Shown one piece after another: positions 23,276 to 34,126 of a stretch of 64,000 bases of DNA. The stretch spans positions 1-64,000 of the forward strand of contig JAVTVY010018895.1 of the NCBI GenBank assembly GCA_036873755.1. The letters are read 5' to 3'. The position numbers were made by a program, and so were the translations under genes. Numbering within the stretch: the first letter of the stretch is position 1; the number at the start of each line of letters is the position of its first letter. The DNA comes from Hanleya hanleyi. Taxonomy: Eukaryota > Mollusca > Polyplacophora > Lepidopleurida > Hanleyidae. The notes below the pieces were generated by a model. The model made no database searches and was not told where the DNA came from. It worked only from the letters and a program-made list of their open reading frames with translations.

Positions 23276-23570
23276 TGGCAGGTACCACTGTTTGTGTTAG
23301 ATTTTCGCTGTACTGGAGATGTGGTGTTGGCGCCCTTGGTTGACGGCCTATGGTTGGGTTTTGTGTTTCTCTTGGCCTATGGGTTTGTAGTGGATTTTGA
23401 AGATGGGGTATCGGTTGTTTGGGAGAGGAAGGTTTTTTGCAGTTTCGAGTTTTTATGGAGTGGTGATTTGTTTAACGTGATATTGTTCTGCCAGTGACAG
23501 CTGTGGGGATATATTCATGTGTGCCATCACGTGTATGCAGTGGAGGATAAATTGTATTTGGTTTTGTTGT

Positions 23571-23775
23571 ACAGGATGTTAATTTGAAGCATTGTCGAAT
23601 TAACCTTTTGAATTTCTGTTTTGTACAGGATGTTTATTTGAAGCATTGTCGAACTGATCTTTTGAATTTCTGTTTTGTTGTACAGGATGTTTATTTCAAG
23701 CACTGTGGAATTGGGCTTTTGAATTTCTGTTTTGTTGTACAGCATGTTTATTTGGAGCACTGTGAAATTGAGTTC
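23571..23775. repeat. ~60-bp tandem repeat, four copies
   Basis: Units of TACAGGATGTTTATTTGAAG, GCAYTGTCGAA and CTTTTGAATTTCTGTTTTGT recur at a 57-63 bp period. Confidence 0.85.
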
Positions 23776-23848
23776 TAGACCCAAATTGCTGTTGATGTGC
23801 TGTTTAATGTAATGTGTATTTGGAAATATTGTTTTGGAGTTATCGTGT

Positions 23849-24280
23849 GTGTTGAAGAACCCCGGTGTGTGTTGAACACTGTGATTTACGCCGCGGCGTT
23901 GTATGTGTTATGTGTGAAGAACCCTTGTGTGTGTTGAGCACTGTGGTTTACGCTGCGGCCTTGTACGTGTAGCGTGTTAACTTCGGTGTGCGTCGAACAC
24001 TGGTTATGTTGTGGCATGGTAGGCCTATGTGTAGTGTGTAAAGAACCCCGGTGTGTGTTGAACACTGGCTCACGTTGTGGCGCTGTACGTGTAGTGTGTG
24101 GAGAAATCCGGTGTGTTGAGTACTGGTTTGTGTTGTGGCGCTGTACGAGCAGTGTGTGGAAAACACTGGTTTGTGCTGCGGCGTCGCATGTGTAATGTGG
24201 GAGAAACTCTGGTGTGTAATCGGGAGTTGGATGTTGTTCGAATATTGTGGTTTGCGCTATGGCGTAAAAGGTTTAGTGTG
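23849..24280. repeat. ~65-bp tandem repeat, six to seven copies
   Basis: Units read roughly GAACCCCGGTGTGTGTTGAA, CACTGGTTTACG, YTGYGGCGYTGTACGTGTAG. Copies are diverged. The plus strand is strongly G+T-biased. Open frames spanning the array are repeat artefacts. Confidence 0.8.
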
Positions 24281-25079
24281 TTAAGGGATAGAGTGTGATG
24301 CGTGGTGATGAACTAGGAGTGGTTGAGTATTCTATGTGAGGGAACCGGGTGCTAGACGCCTGGGTTCGATAGTTGCTGTGTGGTTAGGGAATTTCTGTGT
24401 ATGAAGACTGTGATGCAGATTTATGTGTTAATGGCAATTCTATGTGAAGCCTGTTGAGATTTTATAACTGTGAATTCTTGGTGGGTTTTTTCTGTGTGTG
24501 TTAAGCTGTGTGGTATGTTCATGAAAGTCTATGTGAGGTGAAGTTTAACATATTGAGTGACTTGGAGGAGATATAGTAAGATAATATGTAGAGCGGGTAG
24601 CCATGTCGAGGACCTGGGGTTGAGGTAGACGCGTTCCTCTTCATCCCATGTCTTGGCCATGGAGCCCTGGCGGGACTTTACTATCCGTCATCTTGTTATG
24701 ACTTATTGTGAATCCGGTAGGGCAGGATAGCCACCACTCGGGGAGTGAATAAATGCGTCATTATTTGATTATAGTCTCAACCCTGGTCTAGTCATGAGCT
24801 CAATGATTTCTTTTTGTGTGGAGGTGTAGCAAGTATGGTTATGTTCTCCCTCTTCGGATATTCTCTCTAGTGAGGTAGCCGTTTGCTGGGGCGGGTGTGC
24901 GCTGAGTCATTAGATCTGAGTGCACGCAGACTGCTGGCTCCTAGTACATTCGTCCCTGTGGGTTCCCTCTCTACTAGAAAGTGTTGACCGCTGGTGAAGA
25001 CGAGCCTTGAAATCATTAGGGAAGAGAGAATGTGAAGCCCAATTTATAGTCTGGACGGCTATTAGATTAGAGGCTTGTG

Positions 25080-25340
25080 CCAGTCGTGGATTGTATGATG
25101 TTCTGGTGTTTGGTGTGGCCATGTAGCTGGTTGGCTGGCCTGCTATACCAGTGGTGGGTTGGATGATGTTTTTGTATTAATTGCGGCCATGTAGCTGGTA
25201 GGCTGGCCCGCGGATTATATTTTTAAGAATTAAGGTGAGCAGTCCCATGCGGCTGATTACATTTATTGGGACCGTAAAGCTGGTAGGCTGCCCTGCGGAT
25301 TATATTTTTGAGAAATAAAGTGATCAGTCTCATGAGGCTG
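25080..25340. repeat. Diverged tandem repeats near the right LTR
   Basis: GTAGCTGG(T)(T/A)GGCTGGCC and GGATTATATTTTT(A/G)AGAA recur near 25125, 25190 and 25275, with AGCAGTC/ATCAGTC CCATG. Period is about 70-90 bp. Confidence 0.65.
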
Positions 25341-25571
25341 GCCATTTGAGTGAGATTTTTAGTGGGTTTGATGTAATTATAGACAGTCTGGTAATGAGAC
25401 TGGACTAGTGGGATGGTTGCCATTTTATTGAAGTTGGGTGCTTTTATGGAGCAGTGTACTTTTGTACACTGCAAGTTACGCATTTTGACACAAGTGATAT
25501 GCTGTCGGCGCTGGAAAGGCGGCTGCCTGGGATAGGGAAGGGTTCCATCAGGGCGGAGTAAGATCTTCGCC

Positions 25572-25591
25572 AAAAAGAAAACGGGGAGGGG
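25572..25591 (+). promoter_or_regulatory. Polypurine tract of the LARD-like element
   Basis: A purine-only run except for one C (AAAAAGAAAACGGGG then AGGGG) ends exactly at the TGTTGCAG start of the right LTR. This is the position used to prime plus-strand DNA synthesis. Confidence 0.75.
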
Positions 25592-25874
25592 TGTTGCAGA
25601 GATAGCTCTACGATCCAAACTGCTAGCCCTGTTACCTCGAAATAAATTCGTACATGCCAGGAGATTGCCTCATCCGGGCAGAACTACTCCAAACCGGTTT
25701 GGGCCCGAAGCTAGAACTTCGGCAATCTTCGTGCATGCTCTTATATCGTCAGATAAGGGTTGGGACTGATTGGGCAAGGACGTTTATTCGGGTGGTGGAG
25801 GGACAATTTTAACGGGGGACATGTTAGCTATCCATCGCAGAATGTGTTGCTAGTCGGGACACATCGCTACGACA
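25592..25874 (+). repeat. Right LTR, intact, 283 bp
   Basis: Starts TGTTGCAGAGATAGC and ends CATCGCTACGACA. It contains AATAAA in CGAAATAAATTCG near 25639. Flanked on the right by ATAT, the target duplication. It serves as the uninterrupted reference for the split left LTR. Confidence 0.8.
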
Positions 25875-25878
25875 ATAT

Positions 25879-27199
25879 TATCCCTGTATTGGTCCTATCT
25901 TGATCACGTGTTCTGTATATAATCGTGAAGCGGTCGTGCTCTACTCAGACCCATTGTGTATGTTGTGCATATTTCTTGTATAAATTTTCTAAGAAATCGT
26001 TTATCTGTATTGAAAAGTACACACCTCAGTGCCTACCAGGAAAGAGAAATCGACTGCTCTAGGCCTATAGCCACATAATGTTTATACTATCGATCATTCA
26101 TTTATACTCCTGTATTCAGATCGTATTGTTATAGACCTATTGAGACAGTTGTCTATAGTGCTCTGCCCATCTGTCACACGGATTCGGCGACATCTGCACC
26201 TGAATGCTCTTTGTCGGTTAACTGGATCTTTCATGTTGCTGCCATCAGCAAATCTTTATCTAACTATCTCACCTGTGACGACCACTTTTGCACATATTAT
26301 CAAATATACCTCCCATACCGGTGGGACAAATAAAACATCAATACATGTCCAGGCATGAATTTGAACATACTAAAAATTATTACAAATTAAATATTATGCT
26401 TCCTATATTCATACACAGATATGTAACTCATTACACTATTCATATACAATCATACATTATTAAGCCACACACTCCTTGTCTTCACTCATCAACCATTGTT
26501 AACCGATACTATGGTCATCATCCTTACACTAAACCCCTATGTTATCACCCTTTTCGCTTTCGCTACGTCACCACATTGTAATAACAGATGCTCCTGTAGA
26601 TGCGGAATATGCAGTCTGCATTGGTCATGAAGATGAATCCACTCTTAGAGTTTTTGGGTAATTCTACCGAAATTTGTGATGAATCTTTGTCACACAACTT
26701 TTTCAGACGATAAATCCCCACTTTCTCGCAGATTTGAACAGTTCTCTTGCATAGAGCAAAGAAATAATAATGTATTTTATGTTTTATAACAGACTGTAGC
26801 TTATTATAATGTTTGGTTTAGCCTTTCCTATGGTTTACCCCGATAAACTGTCAATTTTATATGTTGTCCTAATTACAAAATGAATACTTTCAGTGAAATT
26901 TCTTTTGACGAAATAGCGCATGTTTGGCCTGTATGTACACAATTCATCTTATAAATAACAATATGTGTAATATTTCAAAAATATATGAAGATTATTTTTT
27001 TGTTTATAGCCTGTCCCATTAATGTTGTCTTCACCGTTACCGGTACGTTCTATTGATGTTGAAGACACATTAGAAGGAGGGGCCCTGGCGCGATAATCAC
27101 GTGATTAGTTAGCAAATGATGTTTTCCATTATTGATCGGAGAAGGTTTCAGCGCATACAAGAGAACTAGTCCAGTAAATCTAGCGCATTTTTGGGGTTA
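25879..27199. other. No recognised gene
   Basis: A TATA-like TGTATATAATC near 25914 with CTCAGACC about 28 bases on could be a core promoter. No supported exon follows. The open frames at 26140-26581 show no domain. Confidence 0.35.
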
Positions 27200-27203
27200 A
27201 TCC

Positions 27204-27840
27204 ACCAAAAATTGCAACAAAATTTATTTCAATGCTATGCATTTCAAAAAGGTCCCCAGAATAACATACTAAAAGTCTACAATCCAATATGCATGGGAAA
27301 TATATTAAAATTCAACTTGATTCAACATATACTTTTCGTGGATATGAATTTTAGTGATTCAAACTTTTTTCCTATCCTGGTTTTCCGTGACCACCAAACG
27401 GGGAGACACTTGGACTCCAAACTCTCCGGACGCGTAGCTGGTCGTATTATGCATATTTTCAGCCTTTTCACAATGTATAATGACTGCTGGTATTTGGTTG
27501 AATTCAAAATGGCGGACGTGGCATGTGCTGAAATGTTCGATTTGAAAGTTTTTCAGCTGTAATTACAATACACTCCATTACAGGCATTGTAATAGTTTTA
27601 ATAGATCATCATATGTTGGAAGACATGGATTAGTTAAATAGTATAGAACTATCTAGCCATTCAACTGTTATTTCGAACCAGGTCAATTCCCAAAACTATA
27701 GCAAAACTGAATGTCCAGGCAAATTGCAGTTTGATCCATAACAAATTGCAACAGAACTTTTTTCGCTGATATGCATTTCTAATAGGTCCCAAGAACAACA
27801 TACTAAAAGTCTACCAAAATCTATTTGGTGGAGATACGAC
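27204..27840. repeat. Pair of ~100-bp diverged direct repeats
   Basis: AAATTGCAACARAAYTT, TATGCATTTC, AGGTCCC, AACATACTAAAAGTCTAC occur in the same order at 27210-27290 and 27742-27815. The 123-codon open frame 27191-27562 begins inside the first copy and has no domain. Confidence 0.6.
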
Positions 27841-28010
27841 TTTTTCTAAAACAAAGATACACCATCATGCCTCAATAGTTCCATCAACTTATAAAGATAC
27901 AACTCTATTATCACAAGCGCGTAGTAAGTGTCAGGTCCGACATTCAATAGTGTTTGTACCTTGTTGAAGAAAATGCAGCCGTGCCATTCAGGAGAGAGAG
28001 AGAAATTAGA

Positions 28011-28060
28011 TTCAACGTCGCGTTCAGCAATAGTTCAGCCATATAACGACAATCTGTCAA
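28011..28060 (-). repeat. Diverged copy of the SINE-like tail
   Basis: CAACGTCGCGTTCAGCAATA then TTCAGCCATATAACGAC matches, with several substitutions, the inverted form of the tail at 20296-20360. Confidence 0.5.
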
Positions 28061-28369
28061 TCATTTGTGATACATCACAATTGTTTCTAAGACAAATGTT
28101 GCTGATGAAAGAAGAATAATTATGCAGATCCTAATATATCATTCAATTATCAAACAAATAATACTTTGTATTATAGGCAAACTTGACGGCATAACTTATT
28201 CTGTTTCATTTTATATTCTGGTTCATGGTAATTACGGGAAGTGAATTCTCATATAGTTTATGTCTTTTATTGTTATTGTTCATGAACACTGTCATAAGTT
28301 GAGGAATATTTCACAGCACTATCAATCCCAATAACAGTCTTCGCCAATGTCATTTTTTCAAAGGTCTGG

Positions 28370-28840
28370 GTTTGATGAGTTTGCACAGCTCAGTCCTTTG
28401 CATTCTTCACACACACTTGAACAATCCTGGCCATGATCCTTACAGGCGCATCTGTTTCAGCTGCAATCCTTCTTGCAGTTCCACCTGATAACCTCAAGTA
28501 GCGCAATGAAACTGGTGGCAGATCAGATTCCGCAGGGAGAATCCGATTGAATTGTCCACCCTCATTTTTGTGGCTGCTACGGGTGGTCTTCCCCTCGAAT
28601 CAATTCATTCGTCTGGGTTACTATTGTATAAACACATAAGCGTTTTCTGTGCAATAAATGACCTTCGTCGGGACTCCCATAACCTGGATGAACAATTCAG
28701 CTTGTTGGCGAAATATCTCAGTGATGGTTTTCTTCAAGGCAGCACCTTTGTCAATGCCATATTGTCTGAATACTGTGTCACAGCCCAGAATGGCATGCAC
28801 AAGCAACACATTTGTATAGACTTGCATTCCCAGCACAGCC
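28370..28840 (-). pseudogene. Broken copy of a dispersed GCDT / Cys-rich-tail protein family
   Basis: Reading leftwards, 28836-28621 encodes VLLVHAILGCDTVFRQYGI, KGAALKK and a FRQQAELF segment. These are landmarks of an uncharacterised, often multi-copy metazoan protein family with the HA(x)GCDT motif. Further left (about 28500-28376) another frame encodes LLEVIRWNCKKDC, an in-frame TGA, then CACKDHGQDCSS and CEECKGLSCANS: the cysteine-rich tail of the same family. Order and strand agree, but the frames differ and a stop interrupts, so it is a pseudogene. The family function is unknown to me; a nuclease-like (PIN/FEN) core is suspected from the fragment at 28990-29330. Family recall is from memory and unverified. 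Confidence 0.6.
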
Positions 28841-28989
28841 TTAGTCGTCTTCTTAACATTCCAAATTCTCCGGCCCTAGTGACATGGTCATTCAGTCACA
28901 GAAAGACGAATTCCTAGAGAACAACGTCAACAAGCAGCAGTTCGGTACTCTCATGAGTTACCAGTTGGAAAGGGCGGAATGTTTCATAT

Positions 28990-29401
28990 GCAGATGTTTG
29001 TATTGTGAAAGCAGCCGTTTAATCGACTGAAAGCATCAAAACTTTGGTTGGTGATGATATTGACCTGTTAGTTCTGCTGTGTTTTCATGCAGACATGGAT
29101 GACAATGACATCTATTTTCAGCCAGAGTCAAAAGAGAATGCAAGGAAACGGATAGTTCAATGAGCTATTTCGCCAACAAGCTGAAGTGTTCAACCAGGCC
29201 ACCGGGAGTCCCGATGGAGGTTATCTATTGCAGGTGCTTGTGTGTTTATACAATGGTATCCCTGACGAAACAATTGACTCCCTGAGCTACAAGCGATTCT
29301 GTGGCATAATCGAACCATATATGCGCAGGTACACTACCTTCCACCAACAGTATCAGCTAAGTATCAAGGTTCGTGTGTTTAGAGTGGAAAGAGGAAGATA
29401 A
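28990..29401 (+). pseudogene. Second, oppositely oriented fragment of the same family
   Basis: Encodes VGDDIDLLVLLCFHADM, a DxDLLVLL acidic motif typical of nuclease-like cores, near 29060-29100. It continues YFQPESKENAR, a stop, then LFRQQAEVFNQ and, after a gap, LYNGIPDETIDSLSYKRFC near 29250-29300. The FRQQAE segment is present on both strands (28700 minus, 29170 plus). The blocks around 28555 and 29420 (CCACCCTCAT against ATGAGGGTGG) are inverted copies. The locus therefore holds two fragments joined head to head, both decayed. Confidence 0.6.
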
Positions 29402-29432
29402 TCCATTGCAGCCACAAGAATGAGGGTGGACA

Positions 29433-29983
29433 GCTTCTCTCTGTGAAAAGACCGAAGTTTGATGAAAAACTCAAAAGTCTTGCTGTAAAAGGTTGTTGGG
29501 CATGAATAGTTTCCATATATACATAGTAACGAAATGTAGGTGGACAACCATGTAAACTAGCTACTGGGAAGTTTTTATTGGCTCAGAAAGTGATGACGTC
29601 ACAGATAATCTATAGCCTAAGTTTGAAAACAAAATTCAGAAGGCCGATATTAAATTCAAGATGGCGTCCATGCTTTGTCATGTTCACCGTTTTTCATTGG
29701 CCTTTTTCATCATTTGTCATTCATTTAATATATATATTAAAAATTTATATAAGCATATATGGTAAAATACTGTTCGTAGACGAAACAATCTTCCAGCTGC
29801 TGTGAACTTTTTAATATTTGGCTCTAATAGTTATGACGTCACAAAAAATAAATGAAAGCATCCAAGGCTGCTAAAAAACAGAAGAAATTGGTCCTGTTCA
29901 ATATGTTTCTGAGGTGTCTCTCGTTGCATACGTGATATGAATTTGGGAAGCGTATAGCTTCAATTATTTAATACTGTAAAGAA
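29433..29983. other. No recognised gene
   Basis: AT-rich. Two perfect TGACGTCA octamers lie at 29594 and 29834. Confidence 0.4.
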
Positions 29984-30810
29984 AGTCTACACTGTAAAAA
30001 AGGCTGCTGTAATTTTACAGCAAAAAGTGCTGGCAAAAGGGGAACCATCGCTTTCCACTGTATTTTCACAGGATGCCCCGATCTGTATATCTGTATTTCT
30101 ACAGCATATGTTGTAATTTTACAACAGTGGTAATATTGCATAATTACAACAAAAATACCGTTAAATCAACAGAAATAACTGTACAAATCCATGGTCAGCA
30201 GAAAGTCTATTGGCCTATAGCATTTAAAGAAGTCAAGTTCCTTGGTGTCTCTCTTTCAAGAGAGTAGAGAAGATAATTCCCAGAACGTAATAGTTCGGTT
30301 AAATATATACTTATATTCAGCACCACCGATAATATAAGAGCAAACACATTTCTTTCTATCATTCTGCACATCAGCTTTGTAAAACGGTGCAATATTAGAG
30401 GCTAAGTTGGTCTTTGAACATGTACATTAACTCCAACGACCACCCCCGAGGATTGAGCCTTGGCAGGCAAACTCATTATTCCTCCTTGCATATTTTAGAT
30501 AAATTGTACTTGAAGTTTTCTGTGTATTATAGATGAAAAGATCTGGAAAGGTATACGAAATACACCTAATAATCTTACTGTAATTTTACACCCGGATAAT
30601 GTTACAATACAGCGCGGTTGCCCATTACTGCAATTAATACTGTAGTTCATCCAGAAGATGCAAACTTACACTGGTTGTCTGTATTGCTACAGCTATGAAC
30701 TGTAAAATAGCAGTTGAAACTGATGCTTCTATTTATCAGTAAATTCCACTGTCACATTTTACAATACTTTCTACTGTAACTTTACAAACATTTTTAACAG
30801 AGTAGGCAAA
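29984..30810. mobile_element. Candidate TIR element rich in CTGTAA/TTACAG words
   Basis: The left end CACTGTAAAAAAGGCTGC faces a diverged complement near 30790-30808 (GTTTGTAAAGTTACAG-like, ending TTTTTAACAGAG). Inside, CTGTAATTTTACAG-type palindromes recur near 30010, 30115, 30580 and 30775. No matching target duplication was found. hAT-like ends are possible. Confidence 0.4.
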
Positions 30811-31930
30811 TGAGAGTTTCATATGTGGTACCAGCGGAAGATGGAAACAAATTTGTCGAGGTGTTCTACTGTTATCACAATTGTTTGACGATCCAATGAA
30901 TTGACAGTTTCCCGATAAAGAATACAACACCGAAAATAAAAAATTATATATTTTCTGAACTAGAGATTGGCAGCAAACCTGCAATAGGTGTCCGAATCGT
31001 GGTAAACATAGTAGCCCAGAATGCATAGCGGCATTCATTCATGTTTTATGTTTTCATGCACACTGCAAGCTGCAGTCAAAGTTCAATGATATTGTATTGT
31101 AGACATGTACAAGAATAAAGTCCCTGGATCTGATTCATATTCATTTATTTGTGTGGCAATTGACAACGAGAAAATACTATAAGTATTCACCAATTGAACA
31201 CGGCAAAAATACCCTAACGTTACGAAAAAAATTCAAATCACAGACACAGAAAACCTTTATCAACATCAAAAATTAATTTTACCTTCACTGCTCGGCCCAA
31301 ACGGAAAATTATTTTGGCAACTTAAACAAGCAAAGGACTAGCAAATATCCTAATTTCTATACTAAACGTCAATGGCGAATTTCGGCATCTAAACTACAAA
31401 AACAGGATGCAATCAACTTCACAACTGCCAAGCCGATTGTATAATTTTACTGACTTTTCTTCGCCAAAATTATTCTATGTTATTACAATTACGGGCATTA
31501 TTTTTTCGTGTTGTTGTTTGCGGTATATTTTCCATCATTCACAACTGATGTATGTCTTTATACGAACAGGATAACTAGCAAAATATGTCAGCTTGCAATC
31601 CTGGAAGTATAAAAATAATATCCATTGTGAGATATTTTGTCCCAGTACCCTGACCTGGTCATGATTACGGATATGGTCAGAATATAGAAGAGTATGTTTG
31701 CTAGATGACAAATGATCCTGGACGATAAGATCAGTCAATTCGAAAATTGGAGCTAAAAGGATGCTTTCGCTTGACGAAATAAATCAAGTTTTCCTTGCAA
31801 GAAATGTTTTCAAACTAATAGCGCACAAAATAGCGGCTTTCAGAAGGCCATGTGCTCCAATCATGCAGTGGCGCCGAAAACGTGCAACATTCATTTACTT
31901 GACAAGATTAACAAATGTGCCCCTGGAAAC
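30811..31930. other. No recognised feature
   Basis: AT-rich single-copy-looking DNA. Open frames are at most 100 codons and without domains. Confidence 0.4.
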
Positions 31931-31951
31931 AAGTAATCAATCATGTGACGG

Positions 31952-31960
31952 GTATAAAAC
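31952..31960 (+). promoter_or_regulatory. Candidate TATA box
   Basis: GGGTATAAAACGC is a canonical TATA context about 215 bp upstream of the 32167-32676 open frame. It is the only textbook TATA followed by a long open frame in this part of the window. Transcription is not otherwise supported. Confidence 0.3.
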
Positions 31961-32166
31961 GCTTTACATACTTCGAGCTGACAGAATGCCACGCGCGCAC
32001 TTACGCGTCACAGTGTCAAAACTCTCCAGACTCATGGACTGAAAACTGAACTGCCTCTTTCTCTCTCCTCTCTCAAACTCTCTTTCCGGCACTGCACTAT
32101 AATTTTGGCAGTGCGGTTCAGCCGATCTTAAAACATGACGCCATTTCGTCAATTCGGTGTATTTCA

Positions 32167-32676
32167 TTGGCTATCAGAGCCGAAGATGAAGTCGGCATAT
32201 TCCATGACTACGACCTGTGCCATATTGACCAGTTTACAGACAAAACACAATCTTTCGAAGAAAATCTCCCAAGATATCAGCAGAAGTGTTGTCCAGGAAA
32301 CGAAAGTTCAAACCGACATATTCTTCAATATCTGCACCTAGAAACGCTTCGTCGTGAGATTAATTCAGAGAAATTATTCCAAACTAGGTCGAACTACTTC
32401 ATATCGCGTTCAATAAACGGAGTGACGCAGAACTTTCAGTCATTCTCTCATTTTGCGCAGGTGTGTTGTAATGAAAACCATAACGCTTGGATAGATGGCA
32501 CCTCTGAAATTACCCATAAGCCAGTTCACCTGGCATTGCAAGAAACAGGGAAACTTCCCAGTTTAAAAAGGTATCACTTTTTTTCGATATATTTTATTAA
32601 TGTTTTTTCTTCCTTTCTAACAATTGATTCTACAGATAAGTATTCTGAATTCACAAACACCTACGGAAAAATATGA
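32167..32676 (+). CDS. Hypothetical 169-codon open frame
   Basis: Contains HIDQFTDKTQSFEENLPRYQ and WIDGTSEITHKPVHLALQET. I recognise no family and no repeat signature. The frame stays open upstream of 32167 and has no in-frame ATG near its start; the nearest ATG (32135) is in another frame. After LPSLKR the sequence AAAAGGTATCAC near 32568 could be a splice donor, and the following residues are low-complexity FFS-type. So if real, it is more likely an internal exon ending near 32568 than a complete protein. A candidate TATA box lies at 31952. Treat as a weak prediction. Confidence 0.25.
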   Translation: MAIRAEDEVGIFHDYDLCHIDQFTDKTQSFEENLPRYQQKCCPGNESSNRHILQYLHLETLRREINSEKLFQTRSNYFISRSINGVTQNFQSFSHFAQVCCNENHNAWIDGTSEITHKPVHLALQETGKLPSLKRYHFFSIYFINVFSSFLTIDSTDKYSEFTNTYGKI

Positions 32677-32905
32677 CGAGAAGCGTAAAGACTTTATTCC
32701 AAAGTATACCTCGTGCAGGATAGCATAATTATAGCTATTATTCACAGAGTACAGGACCAGGATCATGCGAATATAGCCAAGTCGATAACATGTCACGGTG
32801 GACTGAAGTATGATGCTTTCCTGTGTGTTTGTTGATGATAAAGTTTGCCTGGAATTGAGTGACAGACAGCCTCACATTATTGTAAATTTGAACCATTATA
32901 TACCG

Positions 32906-33408
32906 TTAAAGAGGTAGTAGCGTCATTTAAAAAATATTCCGCAAATAACATATTTCGATAAAAGTTATTTAGTAGTTGAGATCAACTATGGTGAACGCTA
33001 TTCTGTGACCTCATTTTTTAATATCACGGTCATTGAAATCACACTTCTGACATTCTCTGAAAAACGTGACAGCACCTACACTTGGCTTCAGTGCCCGAGA
33101 TGACATCGCAAAACGCGCATTGGCATTCCGGGTGTGATGCTTTGCAACGTCAAACTCGATCTTAGAAAATTTATTGCACTATGACGGCTTCTAAAGTGAC
33201 GTCATGGACACCTGGTCACGTTATCCGACGTCATCTCAGTCATTTCCCATTTTGATGTTGTTCACTAGACCGAATGGAAGAATCTGATAATAATGGTCCC
33301 AAAAAGAAATACAAGACTTCACGACTTGAAAATCTTTTGACAAATGTTGCAAGTGATCATGCTGTTCAGTTCACCTGAACAATTAAAATCACGCTACTAC
33401 CTCTTTAA
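32906..33408. mobile_element. 503-bp MITE flanked by TTAA
   Basis: The left end TTAAAGAGGTAGTAGCGTCA and the right end, ending CGCTACTACCTCTTTAA, are inverted over about 25 bases. TTAA stands at both outer edges, and CCATTAT lies just outside on each side. The size, TTAA borders and absence of an open frame fit a non-autonomous TTAA-targeting DNA transposon. One perfect TGACGTCA lies inside at 33197. Confidence 0.75.
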
Positions 33409-34126
33409 CCATTATGCTATCTGTCGAGGATTATTCAAATATATTCAAAATGAGCCTAAGATGATCAGCTTTGATGTGAAACCTCTCAGCTCCTACAAGT
33501 ATCTGCTTTAAGCTAAAAATGATCACTTGAATTAGACGAATAACACTTTACAACACATGTTTTGAAGGACTCCATGTTTCTGCCATCTTGAATGCCTCAA
33601 TAATTTATTCTAGTGAGGATTATGCAGATATGTTCAAACTAGGCCTATTAATAGATAGATGAATATAAGTTGAAAAAGCTTGACAATTTTACTGTCGGCT
33701 ACATGTCTTAAACATGAAAAACATGAACAACATGAAAATATAATAGCCCACATGGTTGCAATTTTCAATTTAACATTTACTTATCAACTGAAGATTAAAA
33801 TGAGCATAATTTGATACAATATGGTGTGGATCTGACTCTGACTTGAAAACAATACAATAAGGAGCAAAATGAAGAAAAAAAATTGGGTAGACTACCTATG
33901 GCCGTCAATTTGAGTCACACTGATAAACTGTAATAAACTGAAGACTAAGGAAATACATTGAAAATGGATGTAAGGTGACAGGCTGTGATGTGAGACCTCT
34001 CAGTTGTAAAAGTCCACAAAATAAGCTAAGACGAATGCTTCACATTATGCGAGAAATTTAAAAAAAGCGGGATTTACAGATGCGCATGACGGTCATTTCG
34101 AATTCGACCATCAATATCTTAATCTT

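Larger units (their letters stand above)
13128..25874 (+). mobile_element. 12.7 kb LTR retroelement without gag/pol (LARD-like)
   Basis: Two direct repeats of about 282 bp start TGTTGCAG and end CTACGACA. They lie at 13128-15788 (interrupted) and 25592-25874, with roughly 15 differences counted by eye. The four bases ATAT flank both sides (13124-13127 and 25875-25878). A TGG-starting primer-site candidate follows the left LTR by two bases (15791), and a purine tract abuts the right LTR (25572-25591). This is the complete skeleton of an LTR retrotransposon on the plus strand. The ~9.8 kb interior has no open frame above about 130 codons and no RT, protease or integrase motif. It would therefore depend on proteins from another element, as LARDs do. 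The RNA-sense strand is markedly G+T-rich from about 22.2 to 25.4 kb. Confidence 0.8.

Noticed and set aside
23527..24298. Open frames of 64-85 codons with repetitive Cys/Val or Asn/Ile-rich sequence
   Set aside because: They coincide with the ~60 and ~65-bp tandem arrays and occur in overlapping opposite frames.
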